Shown here piece by piece: positions 6,904 to 14,240 of a DNA stretch of 34,818 nucleotides. The position numbers were made by a program, and so were the translations under genes. Each line of letters begins with the position of its first letter. The first letter of the stretch is position 1. Source of the stretch: Candidatus Aminicenantota bacterium. Its GTDB lineage: Bacteria; Acidobacteriota; Aminicenantia; Aminicenantales; Aminicenantaceae. The stretch spans positions 1 through 34,818 of the forward strand of contig JAGLWV010000054.1 of assembly GCA_023133225.1 (NCBI GenBank), read 5' to 3'. The notes under the pieces are model-generated. The model ran no database searches. It saw nothing but the letters and a program-made list of their open reading frames with translations, and was not told the DNA's origin.

Positions 6904-9627
6904 GTGTTTAATCTGGAAAAATCCATAAAGCAATGGCGAAAAAGCTTAAATAAAAATGAAGCTCTTGAAGACGGCTATAAGGAGGAACTGGAGTGCCATC
7001 TCAGGGATAAGATAGAACATCTCATGAGCCATGGGGCATCGGAGGAAGAGGCCTTTCAAGAAGCCCTTGGAAAAATTGGTGATGCCAGCCATATCGGCGG
7101 TGAATTTCATAAGACCAATACCCGTCATTTGAGCGGGCGTCCGCCCTGGAGAAAGAGCTTATGGATGCCGGGGCTGCTTTCCAGTTATTTTAGAATTGCT
7201 TTCAGGAAGGTCAGAAGGCAAAAAATCTATTCTTTTATTAATGTTGCCGGTCTTGCTGTTGGTATTGCCTGCTGTGCCGTTATTATTTTATATGTCACCA
7301 ATGAACTGACTTATGATAATTTCCATAAAGATGTCGATCGTATCTACCGGATTGCCACCCATAGAATAAATATTGTAGGAGAATTCTGGATGTCTACTAC
7401 CCCTGCGCCCCTTGCATTAGATTTAAAGGCAAATTATCCTCAGGTGGAAGAGGTAATAAGGGTGGTTCCACCTTATGAGAACGCCAGTCATGTTCTAGTA
7501 GTCCAGGGAGAAAAAAGGTTTTTTGAAAACCGGGTCTGGTTTGCTGATCCCGAGATTTTTAGATTATTTAGGATGCGGTTCCTCCAGGGCGATCCGGCGA
7601 CGGCGCTTGTGAAACCCAATGCTGTTGTCTTAACAAAAGAAATAGTGGAAAAATGTTTTGGAGAAGAAAATCCCCTTGGTAAAACTCTTCAAATCGAACT
7701 CGATTACGATATTCGCCCGGTCAAAATTCAGGACTTCGAGATAACCGGGATCATTGAAAATTCGCCTGCGAATACACATCTTAAATACGATATGTTTATA
7801 TCCATGGCTACCATGCTCAGTAACCTTTCTGATTTTAATGAAGACTGGATTATCCCCAAGGCTAAGTATACTTATATTAAACTCAATCCAGCGGTTGATG
7901 TTAATTTTTTTGAAGAACAGATCCAGCAGATTGCAAAAAAGTATACTGATATATATGAGGAAAGATTTAACAGGAAAATGGATCTGTATCAGTATTTTCT
8001 TCAACCGATAAAAAAAATCCATATGTATTCTTCTAATCACCGCGAAATAGAGCCGTCCGGCAACTGGTATTACATTTATATTTATTCCATCATTGCGTTC
8101 TTAATTTTACTGATCGGCTGTATGAATTTCATGAACCTTTCTGCAGCTCTATCAACCATGCGGACAAAAGAAGTGGGATTACGGAAGGTAGTAGGAGCGC
8201 AGCGCCGGCAGCTTGTGTGGCAGTTTCTGGGAGAGTCTCTTCTGATCACAATTCTTGGATTTATATTTGCCCTTGGATTGATTTCTTTACTTTTGACTTT
8301 TTTTAACGAAATGGCTGGAACGGAATTATCTTTAGCAGGTCTCAAACAGCCGATAGTTCTTCTTTCGCTCTTGGGATTGCTGTTGTTTGTGAGTATTGGC
8401 TCTGGAAGTTATCCGGCTTTTATCCTTACATCCTTAAAGCCCGCCTCTATTTTTCAGGGAAGGTTAGCCCCAACTTCCCGGGGCTCCATGATGCAAAAAT
8501 TCCTCGTTATAGGTCAATTTGCCATCTCTATCTTTCTGGTTATTTGTTCCTTGACTGTTTTTAAACAATTAAATTTTATGAGGGGACAGGCATTGGGATT
8601 TGATCTTGAGCAAAAGCTTATTCTTCGCGTTAAAAGCAATCTTGGATATTTTAGAAGGAATTACGAAGCGGTTAAAAAAGATTTTCTTAATTATCCGTCC
8701 ATTATTGGTGCAACTGTTTCTTCTTCGGTTCCTGGCGATAAGAGTGATTCAGGCTATTATATGACCACTAAAAAGGAAGATTTTAAAGGCGCCAGCAGGT
8801 TAAAAGTTATAACAATGGACTATGATTTTATGCCTGAATATGGGATCAAAATGGTGGCTGGAAGATCCTTCCAGCGAGAGATGGGAAATGATGAGACTGG
8901 GTCATACCTGATCAACATGGCTGGGGTGAAAGAATTAGGTTTTAATTCGCCAGAAGAAGCTATCAACAAGTACTATCAAGCCTCTTACCACAGGATAACA
9001 AAAAGAATAATAGGAGTCACAGATGATTTTCATTACCGTGGAATGCAGGAAGTCGTTGAACCGCTGGTAATGGATATTGAAGATTCGCTGATGAATACAC
9101 TGACTTTATCCATAACTATAGAAAATATGGATGGTCTTATGGCTTTTGTAAAAAATAAATGGAATGAGCATTTTCCCGGGGTACCTTTCGAATATTCCTT
9201 CCTGGACGATGATTTTAATCGTGAATACCGCTATGAAAAACAGATGGGCCGGCTGCTGAGCATTATAACAACGCTGGGGCTCATCATTGCCTGTCTTGGC
9301 CTTTTTGGCCTGGCATCATTTGTCACACAACGCCGCCAGAAGGAGATCGGCATCCGCAAGGTCCTGGGTGCTTCGATCTCAGATATTGTGATCATGCTTT
9401 CAAAGAAGTTTGTTGGTCTTATCCTCATTTCAGTTTTAATCGCCTCTCCCCTTGCCTGGTATTCTATGAACAAGTGGTTGCAGGATTTTGCGTATCGTAT
9501 CGATATGAATTTGATTTTATTTGTAATTGCTGCGGCGGCAGCCTGGATTATTGCTCTACTCACTGTCAGTTTTCAGGCGATTCGAGCTGCCTCTGCCAGT
9601 CCTGTGAACTCCCTGAGAGATGAATAA
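6904..9627 (+). CDS. FtsX-like ABC transporter permease (MacB type)
   Basis: A 907-residue permease. An N-terminal soluble prefix (EELECHLRDKIEHLMSHGASEEEAF) matches the permease-prefix domain found on PadR-linked exporters. It is followed by a first membrane helix (IYSFINVAGLAVGIACCAVIIL), a large periplasmic domain and an FtsX core. The core carries the EVGLRKVVGAQRRQLVWQF signature and, near the C-terminus, the repeated EIGIRKVLGAS signature, each in a multi-helix block. The ORF opens at ATG 6868 right after the PadR stop, but AGGAG (6893-6897) is correctly spaced for GTG 6904, which was preferred; 6868 remains possible through coupling. No ATPase gene is adjacent, so the ATP-binding partner must be encoded elsewhere. 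Its likely job is mechanotransmission or export of a lipid, peptide or drug. Confidence 0.88.
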   Translation: MFNLEKSIKQWRKSLNKNEALEDGYKEELECHLRDKIEHLMSHGASEEEAFQEALGKIGDASHIGGEFHKTNTRHLSGRPPWRKSLWMPGLLSSYFRIAFRKVRRQKIYSFINVAGLAVGIACCAVIILYVTNELTYDNFHKDVDRIYRIATHRINIVGEFWMSTTPAPLALDLKANYPQVEEVIRVVPPYENASHVLVVQGEKRFFENRVWFADPEIFRLFRMRFLQGDPATALVKPNAVVLTKEIVEKCFGEENPLGKTLQIELDYDIRPVKIQDFEITGIIENSPANTHLKYDMFISMATMLSNLSDFNEDWIIPKAKYTYIKLNPAVDVNFFEEQIQQIAKKYTDIYEERFNRKMDLYQYFLQPIKKIHMYSSNHREIEPSGNWYYIYIYSIIAFLILLIGCMNFMNLSAALSTMRTKEVGLRKVVGAQRRQLVWQFLGESLLITILGFIFALGLISLLLTFFNEMAGTELSLAGLKQPIVLLSLLGLLLFVSIGSGSYPAFILTSLKPASIFQGRLAPTSRGSMMQKFLVIGQFAISIFLVICSLTVFKQLNFMRGQALGFDLEQKLILRVKSNLGYFRRNYEAVKKDFLNYPSIIGATVSSSVPGDKSDSGYYMTTKKEDFKGASRLKVITMDYDFMPEYGIKMVAGRSFQREMGNDETGSYLINMAGVKELGFNSPEEAINKYYQASYHRITKRIIGVTDDFHYRGMQEVVEPLVMDIEDSLMNTLTLSITIENMDGLMAFVKNKWNEHFPGVPFEYSFLDDDFNREYRYEKQMGRLLSIITTLGLIIACLGLFGLASFVTQRRQKEIGIRKVLGASISDIVIMLSKKFVGLILISVLIASPLAWYSMNKWLQDFAYRIDMNLILFVIAAAAAWIIALLTVSFQAIRAASASPVNSLRDE

Positions 9628-9651
9628 TCCAGGTTACACTGGATTATTCAT
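9620..9651 (+). terminator. Perfect 13-bp hairpin overlapping the permease stop codon
   Basis: ATGAATAATCCAG (9620-9632), loop GTTACA and CTGGATTATTCAT (9639-9651) form a perfect stem. It starts inside the last codons of the permease and includes the stop codon. No T-run follows, so it may act as a weak terminator or 3'-end stabiliser. Confidence 0.5.
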
Positions 9652-9790
9652 AAAAACTGCCGATACCATCATTCATTTCCTACGATATCCGCTTTATTGC
9701 ATGGTTTTCACAAATTTAAGATAACCGCTTTATTTATGGGTTTTTCTTTTAATCATAATCGGCTTTTTTTACCCTCCAGGCGTAAAATGT

Positions 9791-9877
9791 GGATCAAATC
9801 TTTCTTTTTGACAATATTAGCAAATCATCAGGTAGAGTGAAACGTTAAACGGTTTGCCAAACATAAAGATTTGACCC
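9791..9877. repeat. Inverted repeat GGATCAAATCTTT / AAAGATTTGACCC
   Basis: GGATCAAATCTTT (9791-9803) and AAAGATTTGACCC (9865-9877) pair at 12 of 13 positions around a 61-base middle. Ends rich in GACCCC resemble the interspersed palindromic elements elsewhere in the window. The region 9628-10030 otherwise contains no ORF, only this element and the promoter that follows. Confidence 0.5.
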
Positions 9878-9892
9878 CCTATTAACGAGATA

Positions 9893-9921
9893 TTGACAAA
9901 AAAACTAATTATTAATACAAT
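9893..9921 (+). promoter_or_regulatory. Promoter of the pilin-like gene
   Basis: Perfect TTGACA (9893-9898), a 17-base AT-rich spacer and TACAAT (9916-9921), about 110 bases upstream of the chosen start codon at 10031. Confidence 0.65.
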
Positions 9922-10030
9922 TCTCGTGTCAGTTCAGCAAAAAAGATTCTAAAACAAGAATCTATAATCTCATTATGAGCTGTGAGCTTTTTTAATGAGC
10001 AATTTGATTAGCCACAAGGGGAGACAGGGG

Positions 10031-11611
10031 ATGATGAGAAAAAACGTAAAAGCTAAAAAAAGGCATAAGGAACAGGGTTTTGTTCTGATTATTGGCTTTT
10101 TCATGATGGCTTTTTTGCTCCTTCTTGCTGTGTCATTTTTATTCCAGCTCTCTAATGACAATATGTCCAGTCGGATATTCGTCAATTCATCCGTAGCCCT
10201 CTCATTGGCTGAAGCCGGTATAGAACGATCTATCTGGGAGTTTAATCATGGAGATATCTTGAACTGGAGTGGAGATGACGACCTGCGGACACTGACTATT
10301 TCCGATTTTCAAACGTCCAACGGGACGGTTATGGGAAATATCGAAATAAGTATCACAGATCCTGAGGGAGACAATCCTGTCATAGAAGCCACAGGAAGTG
10401 TTACCCATGGCTCTCAAACTGTATCCAGGATAGTCAGAGTGGAGTTCCAGTATTATTCTCCCATTCCTGCACCATCAAATGCGATCAACATCTATGGCAG
10501 CCCCAGCAAGCATGCCACGCTAAAAATTCTGGAACATGATAAGAAGCACAATGGGGAAATCGTGATCAGTGGTTTTAATGCCGGCCGAGGCTCCAACAAG
10601 CTGGCCCTGGGAGTGGGAGACGCCGATACGCTTGACGCAATCATCAACGACCTGGGCAAACATCTAAAAAAAGGGGGAGACCTGGAGGATACGCTGGTTG
10701 GTAATCCCGTGAACACCTACACCGATAAGAATGGAAACACCTTCACTGCGAGTATTGGACAGGTAGATACCAGGGGATTCGATCCTGACCTGATGGAGGA
10801 GTATGCCCAGATATTAGCGGACAATGCCCGCTCCCTGACACGGACCCAAACATTCGACCTCGGCGGAGAGGAGAATGACGACACAATCCTCGACCCGGAC
10901 GGTGACGGGTATGTTCGGCTGGGAGGCCAGGAAGAGGATGTGATCTATATGACTAACGGGAAACTCAAATTAGAGAGGAACCTGGTCATAGAGGGAACCG
11001 GAACACTCGTTATCGATGGAGGAAAGCTTGATCTGAAACATGCCACCCTTGACTGGGATAGGGATATCTATATCCTGGGCAATGAGAAGAAGGGAGACGC
11101 GCAGTTCAAAGTCCGGCATGCCAACGTGGACATCACCGGAGATATATTTCTTCTCGGATCGGATAACGGTAAAGTAAAGATGGACTTACACAATGATGAC
11201 GGAAAGAACGATGGATATACAAAAATTAAGGGTTCTATTCTGGCTATGGGAGGAACGGGTGATAATAGCAAAGCGGAATTTAAAGTCCATCATGGCGATC
11301 TGGATATCGAAGGATTCATCACCCTGAGCGGGACTAAGACTAAACTGGATATATCCCAGCAGGCGCCTCATTTCGGTAAGAACGACATCCGGATCGAGGG
11401 AGGCATCTGCCTCGTGGTGCCTGAGGTTGAAAAGGAGAAAAAGGAAAAAGCCGAGATCAAGCTGCATGCCCGCGGCGGTGGAGAAGGTGACTTTGTCATC
11501 CAGTACAACAGTGATATAGTCAAGGCTGCGGCCAAGCGACTCGGCAAGAAATTGGATCTGCCACCCAAACATACTGTCGTCTCCTGGCAGGAAAAAAAGA
11601 TACCGCAATAA
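10031..11611 (+). CDS. PilX/GspK-like minor pilin with long repetitive passenger
   Basis: A 526-residue protein with a type IV pilin-like N-terminus. A short basic leader ends in EQG-FVLIIGFFMMAFLLLLAVSFLFQ, a plausible prepilin-peptidase site followed by one hydrophobic helix. It lacks glutamate at position 5, as PilX and GspK proteins do. The following SSVALSLAEAGIERSIWEFN is typical of the PilX N-terminal family. The rest is soluble and rich in beta strand, with related segments (AQFKVRHANVDITGDIFLLG and AEFKVHHGDLDIEGFITLSG) that suggest a beta-solenoid. The track starts at 9995 without a good ribosome binding site; AAGGGGAG at 10016-10023 supports ATG 10031. No other pilus gene is nearby, so it must use machinery encoded elsewhere. 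A surface or adhesion role is an inference. Confidence 0.75.
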   Translation: MMRKNVKAKKRHKEQGFVLIIGFFMMAFLLLLAVSFLFQLSNDNMSSRIFVNSSVALSLAEAGIERSIWEFNHGDILNWSGDDDLRTLTISDFQTSNGTVMGNIEISITDPEGDNPVIEATGSVTHGSQTVSRIVRVEFQYYSPIPAPSNAINIYGSPSKHATLKILEHDKKHNGEIVISGFNAGRGSNKLALGVGDADTLDAIINDLGKHLKKGGDLEDTLVGNPVNTYTDKNGNTFTASIGQVDTRGFDPDLMEEYAQILADNARSLTRTQTFDLGGEENDDTILDPDGDGYVRLGGQEEDVIYMTNGKLKLERNLVIEGTGTLVIDGGKLDLKHATLDWDRDIYILGNEKKGDAQFKVRHANVDITGDIFLLGSDNGKVKMDLHNDDGKNDGYTKIKGSILAMGGTGDNSKAEFKVHHGDLDIEGFITLSGTKTKLDISQQAPHFGKNDIRIEGGICLVVPEVEKEKKEKAEIKLHARGGGEGDFVIQYNSDIVKAAAKRLGKKLDLPPKHTVVSWQEKKIPQ

Positions 11612-11647
11612 CACTCCGAATGCTATGCTGCGGCAGCTTCGGCAAAA

Positions 11648-12436
11648 TCATTTGAGTTCCCGTATCCAGATATTCCGGTACCGGACAGGATTCCCGTGAT
11701 CCTGGAGTGAGAGAGGCATCTTTTCAGGATGCGGCTTGTAAGGAACGTGTTTTTTCCATGCAGTCGGACCTAACAGCTCGACGTTATCCTGAACCAGGAC
11801 ACCATTGTGCAAAACGATCATACGGACCGGATGGATAAGATTTCCATTCTTATCAAAATGCGGTCTGTGAAAAATGATATCAAAGGCTTGCCATTCGCCG
11901 GGAGGGTGGCAGGCATTCACCAGCGGTGGAAACTGGCCGTAGACGGAAGCAGCCATTCCATCGGCATAGGTCCTGTTATTATAAGAATCGAGTACCTGAA
12001 GCTCATAGGTATCCATCAGGAATACCCCGCTGTTCCCCCTCCCCTGCCCCTTTCCAACAACCGGCAGTGGGGCTGCCCATTCAATATGGAGCTGGCAATC
12101 GCCAAAATTCTGTTTTGTCCTGATAGACCCTGTTTTTTTGACAACCTCCATATAATCCTGCTCAACTTTCCATCTTGCCGGCTTTCCTTTACTGTCACAC
12201 CATTGGGACAGGTCTTTTCCATTAAAAAGGACAAGGGCGTCTGAAGGAGGTTGTCCGGGGATACCGGCCACCCCGGGTTTGACGACCGGAGGCAGAGGTC
12301 TGTTCATATCATGGATTTTCCACTCCTGTTCAGTATTATTTTCGATTTCATTGTTGAAATTTTCCTTGATGCCACCTGTAGATGTCATGATGAATACCGG
12401 AGCCAGAATAAAAAAAACCAAAGCAATTCCTCTCAT
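11648..12436 (-). CDS. Secreted DUF1080 / 3-keto-glycoside hydrolase-like protein
   Basis: A 262-residue exported protein of the DUF1080 family (concanavalin-like jelly roll). Characterised members act on 3-keto-glycosides. The signature DALVLFNGKDLSQWCDSKG (after about residue 60) and the following WKVEQDYMEVV, GNSGVFLMDTYELQVLDSY and GEWQAFDIIFHRPHFD blocks match the family. The track starts at TTG 12535, but AAGGAG just upstream of ATG 12436 gives a signal peptide (MRGIALVFFILAPVFIMTSTGG), so that start was chosen. It lies 49 bases downstream of the permease gene on the same strand and is probably in its operon. Together with the Tat-exported oxidoreductase and isomerase at the left end it fits 3-keto sugar chemistry outside the cytoplasm, although the genes are not contiguous. 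Confidence 0.85.
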   Translation of the reverse strand: MRGIALVFFILAPVFIMTSTGGIKENFNNEIENNTEQEWKIHDMNRPLPPVVKPGVAGIPGQPPSDALVLFNGKDLSQWCDSKGKPARWKVEQDYMEVVKKTGSIRTKQNFGDCQLHIEWAAPLPVVGKGQGRGNSGVFLMDTYELQVLDSYNNRTYADGMAASVYGQFPPLVNACHPPGEWQAFDIIFHRPHFDKNGNLIHPVRMIVLHNGVLVQDNVELLGPTAWKKHVPYKPHPEKMPLSLQDHGNPVRYRNIWIRELK

Positions 12437-12485
12437 GTTTGTCTCCTTGCTGCTTAAAAAAAATGCGGTGAGACTGATCGACTCC

Positions 12486-13874
12486 TTAAATATTCTGGGT
12501 GGAACCCAGCTCAACCACTTCCGGCTCGAGACCAAGCTCCGCCAGGATCAGGTAAACGGTAAAGCCCACAATAAAAGACATAAGCGTTTCTAACCCGTAG
12601 GAAAAACCTATTCCGGGAATCACACCCAAAATTCCCACGAAAAATCCTACCGCCCATGCGATATAGCCTGCCCAGTTGATTCCCTGCCGTGGACCGGACC
12701 ATTTGCCACTGCGCAGATAATCAGCCACCATGGCACCTATGATCGGTCCGAACGATGCTCCGATTATGAGGAAGAAGCCTACAAGGTTTTGAGCCACTCC
12801 TGTTGCTGCCAGGACGGTTCCTACTGCACCTGCTCCCAGAGTCAATCCAAGTCTCGGCATGTTCGGAAACATAGTAGAGAAGGCATTACCGGCCAAAAAT
12901 GCGCAGAATCCCGTGGGACAGATGCAGGCAATGACAAACACCCAGAACATAATCGTTGCAACAATCCCACCGACTTCACCGATAGAGCCGATAAAAACGG
13001 CAAAAACATCTAAATTTCCGGTTCCCATTCCCCCATCAATAGCGATTTGAGGATTATTACCTATGGCACCTGCAATCGTCAGTAAAGCAAAAACGCCTGC
13101 TATTATTGCCGCAATCGTGATGCCGAAAAAGCCACCGCGAACCACATCTTTCTTGTTCCGGTTGTTCATCGTAAAATCCGCGCCGGCCGCACCAGCCGTG
13201 GCAAAGAAACCCGATGCTGCCTGAAATGCCGCAAACGCTCCAAGACCTAGAAGTGGAATCATCACCAATGCGCTTTCAGGAATCGATACGGACGATTTAA
13301 AATTCGAAAGACCTCCCATATTCGAAAACCCAGCTATGACAATAATCAACAGAGGAAATACCGGAACCCAACTCGACAACCAGGCCAGCCAACTGATTCC
13401 TATCGCACCGACTAGAGCCAATAAAAAGCCCCAAATGATACACACGATCCAAAACAACACAGAATTGGGACCCGCCTCAGAACCTATTGCAGACATAAAA
13501 AATGATGCTGCTGAAAAAGTGAACACCGCGTGCCAGCCGATCTGCAACACTCCCATGAGTAATCCCGGGATGAGTATCCCGCCCTTCGTTCCAAAAGTTG
13601 AAGAACCAACCACATACAGCGGCATCCCCGTCTGCAGTCCCAGCATTCCAGGGACATAGAAGAGTGCAAAACAGAATAAAGCCCCTAAAATCAGTCCGAT
13701 TATTCCAGCCCTGAGGCTTCCATACTGGAGTGCCCCGGCCATCCCCGCCATAAACGGCACTGAAAGAAAAATACCTGCGTAAGAAGGAGCCGTGTTCTTG
13801 TACCATGGCGCCTTCTTATCCTGTGGAACCGCAGTCGCAGATTTCAAATAACTCGGTAAGATTCCATTACTCAT
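12486..13874 (-). CDS. NCS1-type cytosine/purine permease-like transporter
   Basis: A 462-residue integral membrane protein with about 12 hydrophobic segments. It resembles the nucleobase:cation symporter-1 family in size, in the N-terminal PWYKNTAPSYAGIFLSVPFMAG segment and in glycine-rich helices such as GTKGGILIPGLLMGVLQIGWH. The start ATG at 13874 is preceded by AAGGAGGG. A strong promoter lies about 75 bases further upstream. The downstream gene is a secreted DUF1080 hydrolase with a 49-base gap, so the import substrate may be a product of that hydrolase, such as a nucleobase released from a glycoside or a different small molecule; this is speculation. The transporter-family call is reasonable, but the substrate is not readable. 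Confidence 0.8.
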   Translation of the reverse strand: MSNGILPSYLKSATAVPQDKKAPWYKNTAPSYAGIFLSVPFMAGMAGALQYGSLRAGIIGLILGALFCFALFYVPGMLGLQTGMPLYVVGSSTFGTKGGILIPGLLMGVLQIGWHAVFTFSAASFFMSAIGSEAGPNSVLFWIVCIIWGFLLALVGAIGISWLAWLSSWVPVFPLLIIVIAGFSNMGGLSNFKSSVSIPESALVMIPLLGLGAFAAFQAASGFFATAGAAGADFTMNNRNKKDVVRGGFFGITIAAIIAGVFALLTIAGAIGNNPQIAIDGGMGTGNLDVFAVFIGSIGEVGGIVATIMFWVFVIACICPTGFCAFLAGNAFSTMFPNMPRLGLTLGAGAVGTVLAATGVAQNLVGFFLIIGASFGPIIGAMVADYLRSGKWSGPRQGINWAGYIAWAVGFFVGILGVIPGIGFSYGLETLMSFIVGFTVYLILAELGLEPEVVELGSTQNI

Positions 13875-13946
13875 AATCCCTCCTTAATAAGCCGGAATTA
13901 TTAATAAAAAAGGAAAATTATTCTTTAATAGTTTCTAGCTGCATTC

Positions 13947-13974
13947 ATTATAAAAAATGAGATGTGTTTGTCAA
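13947..13974 (-). promoter_or_regulatory. Promoter of the permease-DUF1080 operon
   Basis: Read on the minus strand: perfect TTGACA (13974-13969), a 16-base spacer and perfect TATAAT (13952-13947), upstream of the start at 13874. Confidence 0.7.
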
Positions 13975-14161
13975 ATATTTAAAAAATGCCTTGTCAACAC
14001 CGACAAAAGCTTTCCCCCTATGGAAAAAATATTTCTTGACCTGTTGACGGAAATTATATACTTTTCCTAATGCTATTATTTCTTATTGATCGTCGTGTGT
14101 TTAATCTCTGAATTTGTGCCGATTTTCCGCATCACTCTCTTACCTTTTTTTTATGGGTATG

Positions 14162-14203
14162 AAAGGGCACAGTCCTCCTCATCTTGAAGAGACTGTCCCC
14201 TTT
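14162..14203. repeat. GTCCCC-type palindromic element
   Basis: AAAGGGCACAGTC (14162-14174) and GACTGTCCCCTTT (14191-14203) pair at 12 of 13 positions with a 16-base loop. It is a relative of the array at 21-147 and lies just upstream of the M14 gene. The rest of 13875-14240 holds the minus-strand promoter and AT-rich sequence without an ORF. Confidence 0.6.
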
Positions 14204-14240
14204 ATATAAATCATCTCAATATTAAAAAGGAGGTAATGTT

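Noticed and set aside
14014-14060. TTGACC/TATACT promoter candidate upstream of the second M14 gene
   Set aside because: The spacer is 15 bases at best and the site is about 180 bases from the start; not convincing.
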